A DNA stretch of 64,000 nucleotides from an uncultured delta proteobacterium (GTDB lineage Bacteria; Desulfobacterota; Desulfovibrionia; Desulfovibrionales; Desulfovibrionaceae), in contig CAIMRY010000031.1 in assembly GCA_903843965.1 (NCBI GenBank), positions 142,622 through 206,621 of the forward strand, given 5' to 3'. A program made the translations under genes and the position numbers. Positions 55,429-63,383 of this stretch are shown one piece after another (the first letter of the stretch is position 1; every line of letters begins with the position of its first letter). The notes beneath the pieces were generated by a model. The model was not told the origin of the DNA and did not search any database. It was given only the letters and a program-made list of their open reading frames with translations.

Positions 55429-57114
55429 ATGAAAGAACTGTTTCGCCGCCTCGCCTTGAGACCCAGGTTGACCTGGGAGATCCTCTTCGCCTCCTTCCTT
55501 GCGAATCTCATGAGCGTGGCCTCCTCCATCTATGTCATTCTCGTGCTCAACCGCTACGTGGGCTATGGCTTTGACGGCACCCTGTACTCGCTGACCACCG
55601 GGGTGCTCATCGCCTCGTTTCTGGGCATGGCCTTCTCCACTGTCCGCGGTCGGCTGGCCGGCGCCGTCAGCGTGCTGCCGGACCACGAGCTCAACGAAAA
55701 GACCCTGATGGTCTTCACCCGGGCCAAGCTCACGGCGCTGTACCGCATGCCGCCCGGTCGCCACCAGGAGATGCTCTCGGCCCTCAAGGCCGTGGAGTAC
55801 GCGTACGACTCCCACAACATCTCCTCCGTGCTGGACGCTCCGTTCCTCCTGCTCTTCGTGCTGGCCGTCGGGTTCATCCACCCTCTGCTGGCCGTGATCA
55901 CCGTCCTGGCCGTGGCGGCGACCATCCTCTTCACCCTCTATGGCATGCGCAGCAACGCGCCCCTGGACCTGCGCCAGCGCGATCAGGCCATGGCGCACCG
56001 CAACCTGACGCTCTCGGCCGTTTCTGGCGCCGAGGCCGTGCGCGCCTTTTTGGGGGCCGATTTCCTGCGCAAGGCTTGGCGTAGACAGATGCAGGGCATC
56101 CAGGAGGTGCAGGGGCTTGTGGAGGCCGCGCGTGAGCGCGGGAAGTCGCGGCAGGAAACGGTGAGCGTTTTGCTGCGTATCTCCATCTACTTTGTCGGCG
56201 CCATGCTGGCCGTGGTCGGAGACATGAGCGTGGGCGGACTCATCGGCGCGAGCATCCTCTCGGCCAAGGCCATGCAGATGGGCTCAAGCTTTCTGCAGTC
56301 GGTCCTGGCGGGCCGCCGGGCCGAGGAAGCCCTTGTCCAGCTTGAGGAGTTCCACGCCATGGCCCTTGAGCCCGTGTCGGGTTCGGCCCTGCGTGAATAT
56401 TCCGGCCGCCTGGAGCTGCGCGATGTGGGCTTCGCCTATTCCGGGTCCACCGGTCCGGTTTTCGAGTCCTTGAGCTTCACCCTGCCGCCGGGCTCGGTCC
56501 TGGCGGTCACCGGGTTCAACGGCTCGGGCAAGTCGACCTTTTGCAAGCTCGTGGTCGGCCTGCTGGAGCCCGGCCGCGGCAACGTCCTGGCCGATGGCAT
56601 CGAACTGCGCCAGTTCGCGCCGGACTGGTGGCGCAGGCAGCTGCTCTACCTGCCGCAGGAACCCACCTTCCTGAACGCCACCATCCGCGAGAACATCACC
56701 CTGGGCGAACTGGAGCCCGAGAGCCCGCTCGCCCAGGAGCGCCTCAACCAAGCCGTGCGCGCCGCCGCGCTGCGCCGCTTCCTCGATGTCAGCCACCAGG
56801 GCCTGGACATGGAGATGGCCGAGGGTGGGCGCACCCTGCCCGTGGGCATCCGCCGCCGCGTGGCGCTGGCCCGCGCGCTCATGAATCCCGGCCGCCTGGT
56901 GGTCTTTGACGACCCGACCGAGGGCCTGGACTCCGAAGGCTGTCTGGCCGTGTACAACGTGCTCAACGTCCTGTCCAAGGCCGGGCTCAGCATCATCGTG
57001 GCCAGCGTGGACCCGCACATCATCAAGGGTGCCGGGTTTGTGCTGGACATGAACGAGAAGCCCACGCCCAGTTTTTCCGCGAGGCGCGAGCCCAAGTCCG
57101 AGGAGGTCACGTGA
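55429..57114 (+). CDS. Type I secretion ABC transporter (permease-ATPase)
   Basis: A 561-residue half-transporter with an N-terminal six-helix membrane domain (about 15-290) and a C-terminal ATPase. There is no C39-like N-terminal domain, so it resembles the PrtD length class. Walker A is intact (GFNGSGKST, about 362-370). Other elements depart from consensus: the signature reads LPVGIRRRVALARAL instead of LSGGQ, Walker B ends FDDP where DE is usual, and the switch His is not obvious (IIVASVDPHI). It probably still binds ATP; hydrolysis may be slow. The stop overlaps the hlyD start by 1 bp. Confidence 0.87.
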   Translation: MKELFRRLALRPRLTWEILFASFLANLMSVASSIYVILVLNRYVGYGFDGTLYSLTTGVLIASFLGMAFSTVRGRLAGAVSVLPDHELNEKTLMVFTRAKLTALYRMPPGRHQEMLSALKAVEYAYDSHNISSVLDAPFLLLFVLAVGFIHPLLAVITVLAVAATILFTLYGMRSNAPLDLRQRDQAMAHRNLTLSAVSGAEAVRAFLGADFLRKAWRRQMQGIQEVQGLVEAARERGKSRQETVSVLLRISIYFVGAMLAVVGDMSVGGLIGASILSAKAMQMGSSFLQSVLAGRRAEEALVQLEEFHAMALEPVSGSALREYSGRLELRDVGFAYSGSTGPVFESLSFTLPPGSVLAVTGFNGSGKSTFCKLVVGLLEPGRGNVLADGIELRQFAPDWWRRQLLYLPQEPTFLNATIRENITLGELEPESPLAQERLNQAVRAAALRRFLDVSHQGLDMEMAEGGRTLPVGIRRRVALARALMNPGRLVVFDDPTEGLDSEGCLAVYNVLNVLSKAGLSIIVASVDPHIIKGAGFVLDMNEKPTPSFSARREPKSEEVT

Positions 57115-58487
57115 TGAGTCCCGACCCCTCCATCGGCCCCTCCGTCACGCCCACCGCAGCCCCCTCCGTCGACCCCACCGTCCTCGGCCCGGAGGCGGCC
57201 CACGCCGTTGTGGACAAGACCCTGGAGGCCCACCGCAGGTTCCTCTACCTCTGCGGTTGCCTGATCGTGCTCGGCCTGGCCTGGTCGGCCCTCACCAGCC
57301 TGGACATCGTCAGCGAGGCCGTGGGCGAGGTCATTCCGCGCACCAAGGTCAAGAAGATACAGCACCTGGAAGGCGGCATCGTGCGTGAGATCCTGGTGCG
57401 CGAGGGCGACCTGGTGAAGCAGGACCAGCCCCTGGTGGTCCTGGACGCCGCCGCGGCCGAGGCCAACACCGACGAACTGGCCGTGCGGCTGAACTCCCTG
57501 ACCATCGAATCCCTGCGCCTGGAGGCCGAGTCCCAGGGCCTGCCCGAGCCGAAGTTCACCCCGGAGCTGGAGCAGAAGCACAAGGACCTTGTGGACCAGG
57601 CCCGGAACCTGTTCCAGGCCCGGCGCAAGCGCCTGCAGACCGACATTTCCTCCCAGGCCGAGCGTGTGCGCCAGCGCGAGCAGGACATCCGCGAGACAGG
57701 CGCCAGGCTGGAGAACCTTAAGCGCAACCTGCCCCTGGTGCAGCGCCAGGTGCTGCGCAGCGAGGAGTTGTACCGCGAACGGCTGGTCAAGGAGGACGAG
57801 CTCATCGCCCGGCGCAAGGAGGAGAACAACACCCGCAGCGCCATCCTGGAGAATACCGCCGCCTACTCCCGGGCCACAGCCGCCCTTGCCGCAGCCAAGG
57901 AGGAGCTTGTCCGCACCCAGAACGCCTTCAACGAGGACGTGGAGACGGAGCTGAAGAAGGTGCAGCGCGAGCTGATGGAGTTGACCCAGCGTATGAAGAG
58001 GCTGCGCGACAGCCAGAACAGAACCACCCTGCGCGCGCCCGAGGCGGGCATCGTCAAGAGCGTCAACGTGGTCAGCGAAGGCGAGGTGATCCAGCCCGGC
58101 ATGACCGTTGTCGAGATCGTGCCCGCCGGCGACAAGCTGGTCATCGTGGCGCACCTGCCCATCCAGGATGTCGGCTTTGTGCGGCCTGGCCAGTTGGCCG
58201 TGGTCAAGCTGGCCTCGCGCGACGCCAGACGCTTCGGCAACATCGAGGGCAAGGTGCTGCACGTGAGCCCCGATGCCGTGACCCAGTCCATGGCGGGCGG
58301 GGTGAACACCTTCTACAAGGTGCTCGTGGTCACCGAGCAGGATCATTTCTCGAACAACTCCAACCGCTACGACCTGTTTCCCGGGATGCGCGTGATCGTG
58401 GGCATCCACATCGGGAAGCGTTCCGTGCTGGGCTATTTCCTCGACCCCTTCATCGACGCCATGAGCGGGTCCATGCACGAACGCTAG
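57114..58487 (+). CDS. HlyD-family periplasmic adaptor of type I secretion
   Basis: A 457-residue membrane-fusion protein that bridges the ABC exporter and TolC. One membrane helix (about 42-62) is followed by the first lipoyl half (KKIQHLEGGIVREILVREGD). A long coiled-coil hairpin spans about 140-300. The second lipoyl half (LRAPEAGIVKSVNVVSEGEV) and the beta-barrel domain (VGFVRPGQLAVVKLASRDARR) follow. ATG 57114 overlaps the ABC gene stop (TGATG); a GTG 3 bases earlier is in frame. A Pro/Ser/Val-rich N-terminal tail precedes the helix. A strong terminator follows the gene. Confidence 0.92.
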   Translation: MSPDPSIGPSVTPTAAPSVDPTVLGPEAAHAVVDKTLEAHRRFLYLCGCLIVLGLAWSALTSLDIVSEAVGEVIPRTKVKKIQHLEGGIVREILVREGDLVKQDQPLVVLDAAAAEANTDELAVRLNSLTIESLRLEAESQGLPEPKFTPELEQKHKDLVDQARNLFQARRKRLQTDISSQAERVRQREQDIRETGARLENLKRNLPLVQRQVLRSEELYRERLVKEDELIARRKEENNTRSAILENTAAYSRATAALAAAKEELVRTQNAFNEDVETELKKVQRELMELTQRMKRLRDSQNRTTLRAPEAGIVKSVNVVSEGEVIQPGMTVVEIVPAGDKLVIVAHLPIQDVGFVRPGQLAVVKLASRDARRFGNIEGKVLHVSPDAVTQSMAGGVNTFYKVLVVTEQDHFSNNSNRYDLFPGMRVIVGIHIGKRSVLGYFLDPFIDAMSGSMHER

Positions 58488-58508
58488 CCTTCGGCGGCAC
58501 AACGCACG

Positions 58509-58532
58509 AAAGCCCCTCCGTGCGGGGGCTTT
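58509..58532 (+). terminator. Terminator of the type I secretion operon
   Basis: AAAGCCCC (58509-58516) pairs perfectly with GGGGCTTT (58525-58532). It is 22 bases after the hlyD stop and faces the convergent flaG. Confidence 0.8.
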
Positions 58533-58559
58533 GGCAGCGTTGTGGGGAAAAGGCCGTGG

Positions 58560-58952
58560 TCAGGTCGCCTGATTGACGAACAACCCGGTCATCTTCTTGA
58601 TGGATGCGGAGAGCTTGATCAGCTCGTCCTGCGGAATCTTGCGCAGAACCTTGTCGCTGGTGTTGTCAATGATTTCAACCTGCACTCCCGCCTGTGCGTC
58701 CTCCAGAACCTTGATCTTGAGGCTCGTGTGGTTCTCGTCAAGGTGCTGGGAGATCTTGTCCGCAGCTTCAAGGGCAGTTTTCTTGTCCGCAGCGGAGGCG
58801 GCTGCCTGCGACTTTGCGTCCGCCTGGACTGACAGCGTTGTGTCATGATCCTGAGACTTTGTGGCCACAGGCGCGGCAGGCGCCGCAGCAGCGGCTATTT
58901 CGGCAGGGGCATACCCCTGCCTGACGTCCATGTCCGAGGGGTTGATGTTCAT
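58560..58952 (-). CDS. flaG: Flagellar protein FlaG
   Basis: A 130-residue protein with a variable Ala-rich N-terminus and the conserved FlaG core at its C-terminus (VEIIDNTSDKVLRKIPQDEL then KMTGLFV). FlaG is a late flagellar gene product that limits filament length in several bacteria. The sigma-28-like promoter about 60 bases upstream fits late-class flagellar expression. No flagellin gene is adjacent. The neighbours (hlyD, pyk) are unrelated. Confidence 0.88.
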   Translation of the reverse strand: MNINPSDMDVRQGYAPAEIAAAAAPAAPVATKSQDHDTTLSVQADAKSQAAASAADKKTALEAADKISQHLDENHTSLKIKVLEDAQAGVQVEIIDNTSDKVLRKIPQDELIKLSASIKKMTGLFVNQAT

Positions 58953-59009
58953 GGCGGAATCCTCTTGGTTGTGTCGACATAGAAGGTAGATTCTATCCTT
59001 ACGTAACCC

Positions 59010-59037
59010 TTATCGACAGGGTTGAGGCCAAACTTTA
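59010..59037 (-). promoter_or_regulatory. Sigma-28 (FliA)-like promoter of flaG
   Basis: On the minus strand TAAAGTTT (59037-59030), a 12-base spacer and GTCGATAA (59017-59010). Seven of eight -10 bases match the FliA consensus. The spacer is one base longer than in E. coli but equal to that of the FlgO-like gene's promoter at 10486-10513. Confidence 0.75.
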
Positions 59038-59282
59038 GGGCTTGCTTTAGATTTCATGGGCTTTGGCCAAACTTTCCAGGCCAGGATTCTGCCCCGCCAA
59101 CCGTCAAGTTCTCACAGGCTCGTTGCTTTCACACACCGGCTGTGCGAATATGCCAGTCTTGATCTGCATTGTTTTCGCCATATCCAAAACCTGGGGGCAG
59201 GGATGAGAAAAGGCTTTGCTGGAATGCTCGGCCTTTGTTGACCTGCCTTCCCCGCTGGAAAATGCAGCGGCGCGCTTTTTTC

Positions 59283-59311
59283 TTGAGGCATGGCAGGATG
59301 GCGCGTAGACA
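59283..59311 (+). promoter_or_regulatory. Candidate promoter of pyk
   Basis: TTGAGG (59283-59288), a 17-base spacer and TAGACA (59306-59311), about 45 bases before the pyk start. The -10 is weak. Confidence 0.35.
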
Positions 59312-59358
59312 TATCCATACACAACCCTGAACCCAAGCCGCACCCGTGAGGAGAGTCT

Positions 59359-60780
59359 ATGCACACCAAGATCGTCGCCACCCTGGGACCAGCTTCGAAT
59401 AATTACGAGACCATGAAAGCCATGGTCCAGTATGGGGTGCGGATTTTCCGCCTGAACTTCTCGCACGCCGATGCCGCGACCTTTTTGCCCACGGTGAAGC
59501 TCATCCGGCAGATCGAACAGGACCTGGACCAGCCTGTGACCATCATGGGCGACCTGTGCGGGCCCAAGGTGCGCATCGGCGAGATCACGGGCTCGCCCGT
59601 GCAGGTGCGCAAGGGCGACCTGCTGGCCCTGGGCCTGCCGGAGCACCGGGGCAGCGTGCGGGACATGGTCTTTGTCAACCTGGACCTGCCGGAGCTGCTC
59701 AAGGGGCTGGACAAGGGCATGCCCGTGTCCCTGTCCGACGGCATGCTCCAGTTCACCGTCACCGAGGTGCGCAAGCAGGACTCCCTGTTCGTCATGGAGG
59801 CCAAAAACAGCGGCGTCTTGACCTCCAAGAAGGGCATCGCCTTCCCCGGCAAGTTCCACCCCATGCCCGCCCTCACCGCCAAGGACCGCAAGGACCTGCA
59901 CGAGGGCCTGGACATCGGCCTGGACGCCGTGGCCCTGTCCTTTGTGCAGACCCTGGAGGACATCCGCGACATCCGGGGCGAGATCGAGAAGCACGGGGTC
60001 TGGATTCCGGTTGTGGCCAAGATCGAGCGGCAGAACGCCGTGGACAACCTGGAGTCCATCTTGAGCCTCACCGACGCCGTCATGGTGGCCCGCGGCGACC
60101 TGGGCCTGGAATGCCCGCTGTCCGCCGTGCCGGTGATCCAGAAGCGCATCATCCGCGCCTGCCGCCACGCCCAGAAGGCCGTCATCGTGGCCACGCAGAT
60201 GCTTCTGTCCATGGTCAACAACCCGCTGCCCACCAGGGCCGAGGCTGCGGACGTGGCCAACGCCATGCTCGACGGCGCGGACTGCGTCATGCTCTCCGAG
60301 GAGACGGCCATGGGCAACTATCCGCTGGAGGCCGTGAAGTTCATCAGCGAGATCGCCGCAAACGCGGAGCCGTACTACATCGAGCGCTCCAAGGGTCCGC
60401 TGGCGCCCAAGCCGGAGAAGAATCCGGCCAAGTACCTGGCCTACGCCGCCTGCCTGCTGGCCGAGAACACCGAGGGCGAGGGCATCGTTTCCCATTCCAC
60501 CAGCGGGGCCACGGCGCGCTACCTGTCCAGCCGCCGCCCGGCGCACCCTGTGTATGCCCTGACCCCGGATCCGCGCGTGGTGAAGAACCTGAACTTCTTC
60601 TGGGGCGTGGAGCCGCGCCTGGTGGACACCACCCTGGCCAGCCACGTGGAGCGGGCCGAGGCGTTTGTGCAGGCCACCCCGAAGTTCACCCCGGGCCAGA
60701 GCGTGGTCATCACCGCCGGCCAGGTCACGCCCGGCCAGCTCAAGACCCACACCAACGAGCTGAAGATCTACTACAAATAG
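59359..60780 (+). CDS. pyk: Pyruvate kinase
   Basis: It converts phosphoenolpyruvate and ADP to pyruvate and ATP in glycolysis. The 473 residues cover all three domains. Signatures are KIVATLGPAS at the N-terminus, IFRLNFSHA, MGDLCGPKVRIGEI and the active-site block IPVVAKIERQNAVDNL. MVARGDLGLECPL and VIVATQMLLSMVNNPLPTRAE follow. GAGGAGAG lies just upstream of the ATG. The gene stands alone, and a weak hairpin without a T run follows the stop. Confidence 0.96.
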   Translation: MHTKIVATLGPASNNYETMKAMVQYGVRIFRLNFSHADAATFLPTVKLIRQIEQDLDQPVTIMGDLCGPKVRIGEITGSPVQVRKGDLLALGLPEHRGSVRDMVFVNLDLPELLKGLDKGMPVSLSDGMLQFTVTEVRKQDSLFVMEAKNSGVLTSKKGIAFPGKFHPMPALTAKDRKDLHEGLDIGLDAVALSFVQTLEDIRDIRGEIEKHGVWIPVVAKIERQNAVDNLESILSLTDAVMVARGDLGLECPLSAVPVIQKRIIRACRHAQKAVIVATQMLLSMVNNPLPTRAEAADVANAMLDGADCVMLSEETAMGNYPLEAVKFISEIAANAEPYYIERSKGPLAPKPEKNPAKYLAYAACLLAENTEGEGIVSHSTSGATARYLSSRRPAHPVYALTPDPRVVKNLNFFWGVEPRLVDTTLASHVERAEAFVQATPKFTPGQSVVITAGQVTPGQLKTHTNELKIYYK

Positions 60781-60952
60781 ACCGAACCGGGAGACCCCAG
60801 GTTCATCAGGCCAGAACAAAGGGCTTGCGGAATGTCTCCGCAGGACCTTTGGCTTTTGCTCGAAGCCAAGGGGGAAGCAAGCGCCTGTTTGGCCACCAGA
60901 CACTCAAGGTTTTGATTTTCTGGAGGCCTTCTCCGAGGACAAGGAGGTGGAC

Positions 60953-61063
60953 ATGGCCGAGTTCCTGTTGTTCGTCACCTTCTGGATACGTGACCACATC
61001 CTGAATGTGGACCAGACCTTGGGCGTGTTCTTGCGCGGGCGCGGGCAGGCGGCGGAGGCGTAG
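60953..61063 (+). pseudogene. Hemerythrin-like C-terminal fragment (36 codons)
   Basis: ATG 60953 has an excellent ribosome site (AAGGAGG at 60941-60947) and opens a 36-residue frame. Its sequence MAEFLLFVTFWIRDHILNVD followed by LGVFL resembles the last helix of bacteriohemerythrins, including the HxxxD iron-ligand spacing in HILNVD. The in-frame codons just before the ATG (DFLEAF) could also be hemerythrin-like, but the rest upstream is not. The His-rich first three helices are missing. It is either a decayed hemerythrin or a small protein of its own. Confidence 0.4.
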
Positions 61064-61191
61064 CCCTGGCGCGGCGGGGTGGCTGCCGCCCGCCGATCTG
61101 GCTGCTGAAGATGAGGGCCTTGTTGCCGGAAAGCGGGGAAGTTGCCGGAGGCGGCAGAGTGGTCAGGGCAAGAGCAGAAACAAGACGTGAG

Positions 61192-61219
61192 GGCCGGGGG
61201 CGTTGGTTCCCGGCCTTTT
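61192..61219 (+). terminator. Probable terminator
   Basis: GGCCGGG (61192-61198) pairs with CCCGGCC (61209-61215) and is followed by TTTT. It would end plus-strand transcripts from pyk or the hemerythrin-like fragment before the convergent membrane-protein gene. Confidence 0.6.
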
Positions 61220-61268
61220 CACTTTCGCCTTGCCTGTACGGCAAGTCCAATGATCCCGCTTTCGGTGT

Positions 61269-61640
61269 TCATGGTCCACAGAGCAACAAACCGAGAGAGA
61301 AAGACGCTGCGTTGCAGGCAAAGGATGCTGCAAAGGCGCGCCGTAAGGACAGGCCCAGGAGCGCCTTGAGGATGAACGCCTCGGCTGCAAGCACGAAGGT
61401 TTCGGCCACCGGGGCGTACAACACGGTCCCTCCAAGCAACTCCCAGAAGACAAACCAGACGTATGGCAGCGTGGCCGAGGTGGCCAGCACCCCGGCGAAG
61501 ACGATGCGCCCGGTCGGAACCTCAGCGGCCTTAAGCCTGAAGACACGTCGCGCCAGAACAAGAAGCAGCACCGTTTCCACGGACACGGACAGGAAAAGCG
61601 CCGGAAAAAACCGCTCATACAGAAACTGGGCCGAATCCAT
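61269..61640 (-). CDS. Uncharacterised small membrane protein
   Basis: A 123-residue protein that I do not recognise by name. Four hydrophobic segments (about 9-29, 43-63, 66-82 and 100-121) indicate a four-helix inner-membrane protein. Conserved-looking features are RIVFAGVLATSATLPYVWFVF and the C-terminal FACNAASFSLGLLL. It starts one base after the stop of the upstream secreted-protein gene, so the two are a translation-coupled pair and probably work together in the envelope. Confidence 0.65.
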   Translation of the reverse strand: MDSAQFLYERFFPALFLSVSVETVLLLVLARRVFRLKAAEVPTGRIVFAGVLATSATLPYVWFVFWELLGGTVLYAPVAETFVLAAEAFILKALLGLSLRRAFAASFACNAASFSLGLLLCGP

Positions 61641-61641
61641 C

Positions 61642-62193
61642 TCAGGGCTTTGCGAGCCGCAAACGCAGGGCAGGCACTGTCGGAGCAGGGTAGGTCTCCC
61701 GCAGGTCGGGCCGCAGGAAGCCGCGTATTGCGTGCCGCGACGCCTTGTAGACGACCACCTTGTCCTCGGCAAAGCCCAGCACCTGGTAGGTTTCCTCAAT
61801 GGAGGAATCCGGGTCTCCCTTTTCCACCTGCAGGTTGACGGGGTCTATTGTTTCCGAAAGGGGCAGGGCCGTTGGATGAGGCGGGCTCGCGTGCAGGTTG
61901 ATTTCTCCCGCGTGCTCCGTGGGCACGGCAAAAACATGGAACATATTGAATTTATATCCTTTGTGGAGGCATTCCCCCGGCTTGATGAGGTACCCTTCCA
62001 CCTTGCCGCCTCCCGTTACCTGCTGAATGACCCCTACGAAGACAACGTCCGGGAAATGCTCCATGTTTTCAATTTTTACGCAATATGGGATGCTCCGCAT
62101 GCCTGGTCTCAAGATGTCAGCTCCGGCCGCCATGACTGTGGCCGCAAGCAGCAGGAGAGAGAGGGACAACGAGCGGGCAATAAAGCGGTACAT
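61642..62193 (-). CDS. Uncharacterised exported protein, partner of the membrane protein
   Basis: A 183-residue protein with a clear signal peptide (MYRFIARSLSLSLLLLAATV, cleavage near MAAGA). The mature part starts DILRPGMRSIPYCVKIENM and contains IKPGECLHKGYKFNMFHVFAV; the two Cys may form a disulfide. The family is unknown to me. ATG 62193 is taken as start; an in-frame GTG at 62202 has a better-spaced AAGG site and is an alternative. The pair is isolated between pyk and an integrase remnant. A role in sensing or envelope modification can only be guessed. Confidence 0.6.
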   Translation of the reverse strand: MYRFIARSLSLSLLLLAATVMAAGADILRPGMRSIPYCVKIENMEHFPDVVFVGVIQQVTGGGKVEGYLIKPGECLHKGYKFNMFHVFAVPTEHAGEINLHASPPHPTALPLSETIDPVNLQVEKGDPDSSIEETYQVLGFAEDKVVVYKASRHAIRGFLRPDLRETYPAPTVPALRLRLAKP

Positions 62194-62532
62194 CGTGTAC
62201 ACGGTGGTAGACCTTTTTCGCGCGGTTAGGGGTTGCGCACGCGGCGGTAGCCAATATGCTTGAATTGCAGGTTGTCTGTGCAGTCGTGCCGGCTGGCTGA
62301 ACAGGCATGATCCTGCGCCATGAGCCCTTTGCCGCCACGGAGCACTCGACACGGAGCACTCGGCCTGAACCTTTGCCTGTAACCTTAGGGTTGTCCTGTG
62401 CATGTGTAAAGTCCCCTGTTTCGGGGTCAGCAAGGAGTTATGACGCGGGAGGACACCGGCAAGAATTGAGTTGTCCGGAGAAACCATGCAGGTCTGTATT
62501 TCCCACGTGTTCGGCATGTGGCAGATGATTAA
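62194..62532. other. 339-base stretch without a recognisable gene
   Basis: It contains the leader of the secreted-protein gene and a 14-bp tandem duplication (62336-62349 and 62350-62363, CACGGAGCACTCG core). A nine-codon frame at about 62439 lies behind AAGGAG but matches nothing. The right end runs into the integrase remnant and may be its decayed upstream part. Confidence 0.5.
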
Positions 62533-62796
62533 TTCAACCAGGGCGTTGACGACCCCAGGCAGCGCGTCTGTTTTCATACGCTGTGGCATACCTTCGCAAG
62601 CTGGCTGGTGGAGGCCGGGACAAGCCTGTACGCAGTCAAGGAACTCATGGGCCATGCGGATTTTGACATGACACAACGCAACTCACACCTTTCGCCGAAA
62701 GGCCTGCGGGCCGCTATCGGGGTGCTGGAGCAACATGCCACGCCTGTGGAACCCGGCAAGGTGATGGCCCTGCGTGGACCAAGTGGGGGAGATTAG
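62533..62796 (+). pseudogene. Remnant of a tyrosine recombinase (phage-type integrase), C-terminal end
   Basis: The frame from a stop at 62530 to 62796 encodes the last part of an integrase: NQGVDDPRQRV, then HTLWHTFASWLVEAG, then VKELMGHADFDMTQRNSHL. Family members read HTLRHTFAS and RYSHL here. The catalytic Arg is therefore Trp and the nucleophilic Tyr is Asn, each explicable by one base change. There is no start codon with a ribosome site and the N-terminal two thirds are gone. It marks an old mobile-element insertion. Confidence 0.85.
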
Positions 62797-62802
62797 TCGC
62801 CA

Positions 62803-62831
62803 TTGACAGTGTACACTGCTGTGTATACATA
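62803..62831 (+). promoter_or_regulatory. Promoter/operator of the brnTA operon
   Basis: A perfect TTGACA (62803-62808) is followed by TATACA at 62824 (15-base spacer) or TACATA at 62826 (17-base spacer). The spacer and -10 contain GTGTACAC and TGTATACA, an imperfect palindrome that a ribbon-helix-helix antitoxin such as BrnA could bind for autoregulation. Confidence 0.6.
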
Positions 62832-62842
62832 GGGGGCAGGCA

Positions 62843-63133
62843 ATGGGCATTCAATGGGATGAGGCGAAACGCAGGGCAAACCTGGACAAGCATGGCTTGG
62901 ACTTCGAGGACTCGGAGGAAGTGCTCTCCGGCCCTTGCCTGGAAAAGCTGGACAGGCGCAAAGACTACGGAGAGGACCGCTGGGTGCTGCTGGGCAGCTT
63001 GCATGGGCGGACGGTCAACATGGTCTATGCGGAGCGTGGCGAGAACATCCGCATAATATCCCTAAGGCGGGCAACTGCCGAGGAGGCTGGAATCTATGAA
63101 AAGGCAATCAAAGACAGACTTGGGGCGCGTTGA
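62843..63133 (+). CDS. brnT: BrnT-family ribonuclease toxin (DUF497)
   Basis: A 96-residue type II toxin with a RelE-like fold that inhibits translation by RNA cleavage in Brucella BrnT. Family blocks are WDEAKRRANLDKHGLDFEDS near the N-terminus, GRTVNMVYAERGENIRIISLRRAT, and a C-terminal helix. An AGGGGG ribosome site precedes the ATG by about 6 bases. The antitoxin gene overlaps its 3' end by 38 bp, the usual brnT-brnA layout. Confidence 0.92.
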   Translation: MGIQWDEAKRRANLDKHGLDFEDSEEVLSGPCLEKLDRRKDYGEDRWVLLGSLHGRTVNMVYAERGENIRIISLRRATAEEAGIYEKAIKDRLGAR

Positions 63134-63383
63134 CGCCATGACCGAAGGCGAGGTGCGGCGAAACGCCCTGGCGGACCCGGACGCAGAACCCACGGACGCC
63201 GCTTTCTGGGCGGATGCAGAATTGCGGGAGCCCCCGGTAAAAAAGGTTCCCGTGCATATCCGCATTGCCCCGGACGTGCTGGCCTTTTTCAAGGAAGCTG
63301 GGCCGGGCTACCAGGGCCGCATCAACCAAGTGCTGGAAAACTACGTGCAGCACAAGGCGAAGCGCACCAGGGCCAGGACATGA
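63096..63383 (+). CDS. brnA: BrnA-family antitoxin
   Basis: A 95-residue antitoxin. The N-terminal part (SKTDLGRVDAM) wraps the toxin in the family. The C-terminal ribbon-helix-helix (VPVHIRIAPDVLAFFKEAG then YQGRINQVLENYV) dimerises and binds the promoter. It begins inside brnT and ends in a 4-bp overlap (ATGA) with the following HicB-like gene, so three genes are co-translated. Autoregulation through the upstream palindrome is likely. Confidence 0.9.
   Translation: MKRQSKTDLGRVDAMTEGEVRRNALADPDAEPTDAAFWADAELREPPVKKVPVHIRIAPDVLAFFKEAGPGYQGRINQVLENYVQHKAKRTRART

Larger units (their letters stand above)
58953..59358. other. 406-base intergenic region between divergent flaG and pyk
   Basis: It holds the flaG sigma-28-like promoter (59010-59037) and a candidate pyk promoter (59283-59311). 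GGCCAAACTTT occurs twice as a direct repeat, near 59026-59036 and about 40 bases further on; the first copy overlaps the flaG -35 box. I see no gene in the stretch. Confidence 0.6.
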
